Assembly: GCF_900104445.1 (NCBI RefSeq)
Contig: NZ_FNJI01000014.1
Coordinates: 3,028 to 67,027 of the forward strand
Reading direction: 5' to 3'
Source: Desulforhopalus singaporensis
GTDB taxonomy: Bacteria; Desulfobacterota; Desulfobulbia; Desulfobulbales; Desulfocapsaceae
DNA length: 64,000 bases
Of this stretch, positions 63,201 to 64,000 are shown piece after piece (position 1 is the stretch's first letter; each line of letters opens with the position of its first letter). The translations under genes were made by a program, and so were the position numbers. The notes below the pieces were generated by a model. That model made no database searches, was not told the origin of the DNA, and saw only the letters and a list, made by a program, of their open reading frames with translations.

Positions 63201-64000
63201 GAAATCGGCAAGATTATTGAGGGCCGCACCGCCAAGGTAGATATTCATGACGCAAAAGGCGAGCTTGTTACCGGTCTTGGCAAGAAAATCATGGCCGAAG
63301 ATGCAGAGAAAATTGGCTTCTCACGGCTAAGAGATATCGAGTTCTCGGAAAAAGCAAAATATCTCGACGATATTGAAGACCTGTACGCGCGTTACGATAA
63401 ACAGGCGCAGCTGATCAGCGAGCGGTACGACGGAATCATTGACAGGCTGAAGAAGGGAGACGATCTTCCTCCCGGTGTGGTCAAGATGGTGAAGGTCTAT
63501 GTCGCAACCAAGAGGAAATTGTCCGTTGGTGACAAGATGGCCGGTCGCCACGGAAACAAGGGTGTTGTCTCTCGGCTTCTTCCTGAAGAGGACATGCCAT
63601 TTTTCAAGAACGGCACCACCGTTGATATCGTACTCAACCCGCTCGGCGTACCTTCGCGTATGAATGTGGGCCAGGTACTTGAGGTGCACCTCGGGTTCGC
63701 CGCAAGAAGACTTGGAGAGCAACTTGAAACGATGGCCGATCAGGTGGCTGTTGAAGCGATCCGTGAAAAATTAAAAAACGTCTATTCCGCTGAGGAGTAT
63801 AGGGAAATTACCGAGGATAAATCGGACCGGGAGATAATAGAGTGGGCGAGGCGGCACAAAACCGGGCTGCACATGAGTACTCCCGTGTTTGACGGTGCCC
63901 CGGAGGAATCGATCCGGCGGCTGCTGGTGGAAGCCGGTGTTAACGAAGTTGGCCAGGAGCGGTTGTATGACGGGCTGACCGGGGAACCGTTCGCCAACAA
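60279..64000 (+). CDS. rpoB: RNA polymerase beta subunit (3' truncated by window)
   Basis: The frame starts at ATG 60279 ([15 protein letters not shown]) behind GAGG and stays open to the window edge, 1240 codons; roughly the last 10 percent is outside. Conserved regions include [20 protein letters not shown] and [20 protein letters not shown], followed by [17 protein letters not shown]. The rifampicin-pocket residues (Q, D, H and S of this stretch) look wild-type. It is the catalytic beta subunit of RNA polymerase. Confidence 0.98.
   Translation, partial: [1240 protein letters not shown]

Overview
This window looks like the chromosome of a marine-type sulfate-reducing bacterium of the Desulfobacterota, probably near Desulfobulbales. 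The main evidence is the complete aprBA-qmoABC block of dissimilatory sulfate reduction, supported by the gene order around it. The lineage is inferred from gene content only.

Layout: (1) 1-10.7 kb: a secreted adhesin, 5'-truncated by the window edge, with its dedicated type I secretion system (outer-membrane channel, ABC exporter, membrane-fusion protein) and an OmpA-type lipoprotein. (2) 10.7-16.9 kb: an accessory module made of a sigma-54 activator, an enolase-superfamily enzyme, a non-pyrrolysine MttB-type methyltransferase and a BCCT transporter. The activator gene diverges from the rest, and the region between holds two tandem TGTAAA-N6-TTTACA sites and a good -24/-12 promoter. This is the most novel-looking system here: probably uptake, isomerisation or dehydration, and corrinoid-dependent demethylation of a quaternary amine. 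(3) 17.0-18.0 kb: decayed gene and ISL3 transposase remnants next to a tRNA-Ala. (4) 18.3-23.9 kb: rod-shape operon mreBCD-mrdA-rodA. (5) 23.9-37.4 kb: housekeeping genes hemH, a ribosome-hibernation/cold-shock fusion, polA, gltA, a zinc-cysteine unknown, hflKC, a rhomboid protease, pckG and tRNA-Leu. (6) 37.4-46.4 kb: riboflavin/FAD genes ribF, ribE, ribBA, ribH with an embedded TPR-HEAT-TPR trio, then nusB and ftsK. (7) 46.4-54.3 kb: aprBA behind a consensus sigma-70 promoter and structured leader, then qmoABC. (8) 54.5-64 kb: tRNA-Thr-Tyr-Gly-Thr, tuf, rpmG, tRNA-Trp, secE, nusG, rplKAJL and rpoB, which runs off the right edge.

How the genes work together: QmoABC is thought to connect the quinone pool to APS reductase (AprBA), which reduces activated sulfate. 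The methyltransferase module could feed methyl groups and electrons into this respiration. The flavin cluster supplies FAD for AprA and QmoAB. The adhesin system suggests surface attachment. No CRISPR array, rRNA operon, integrase or intact insertion sequence was seen.
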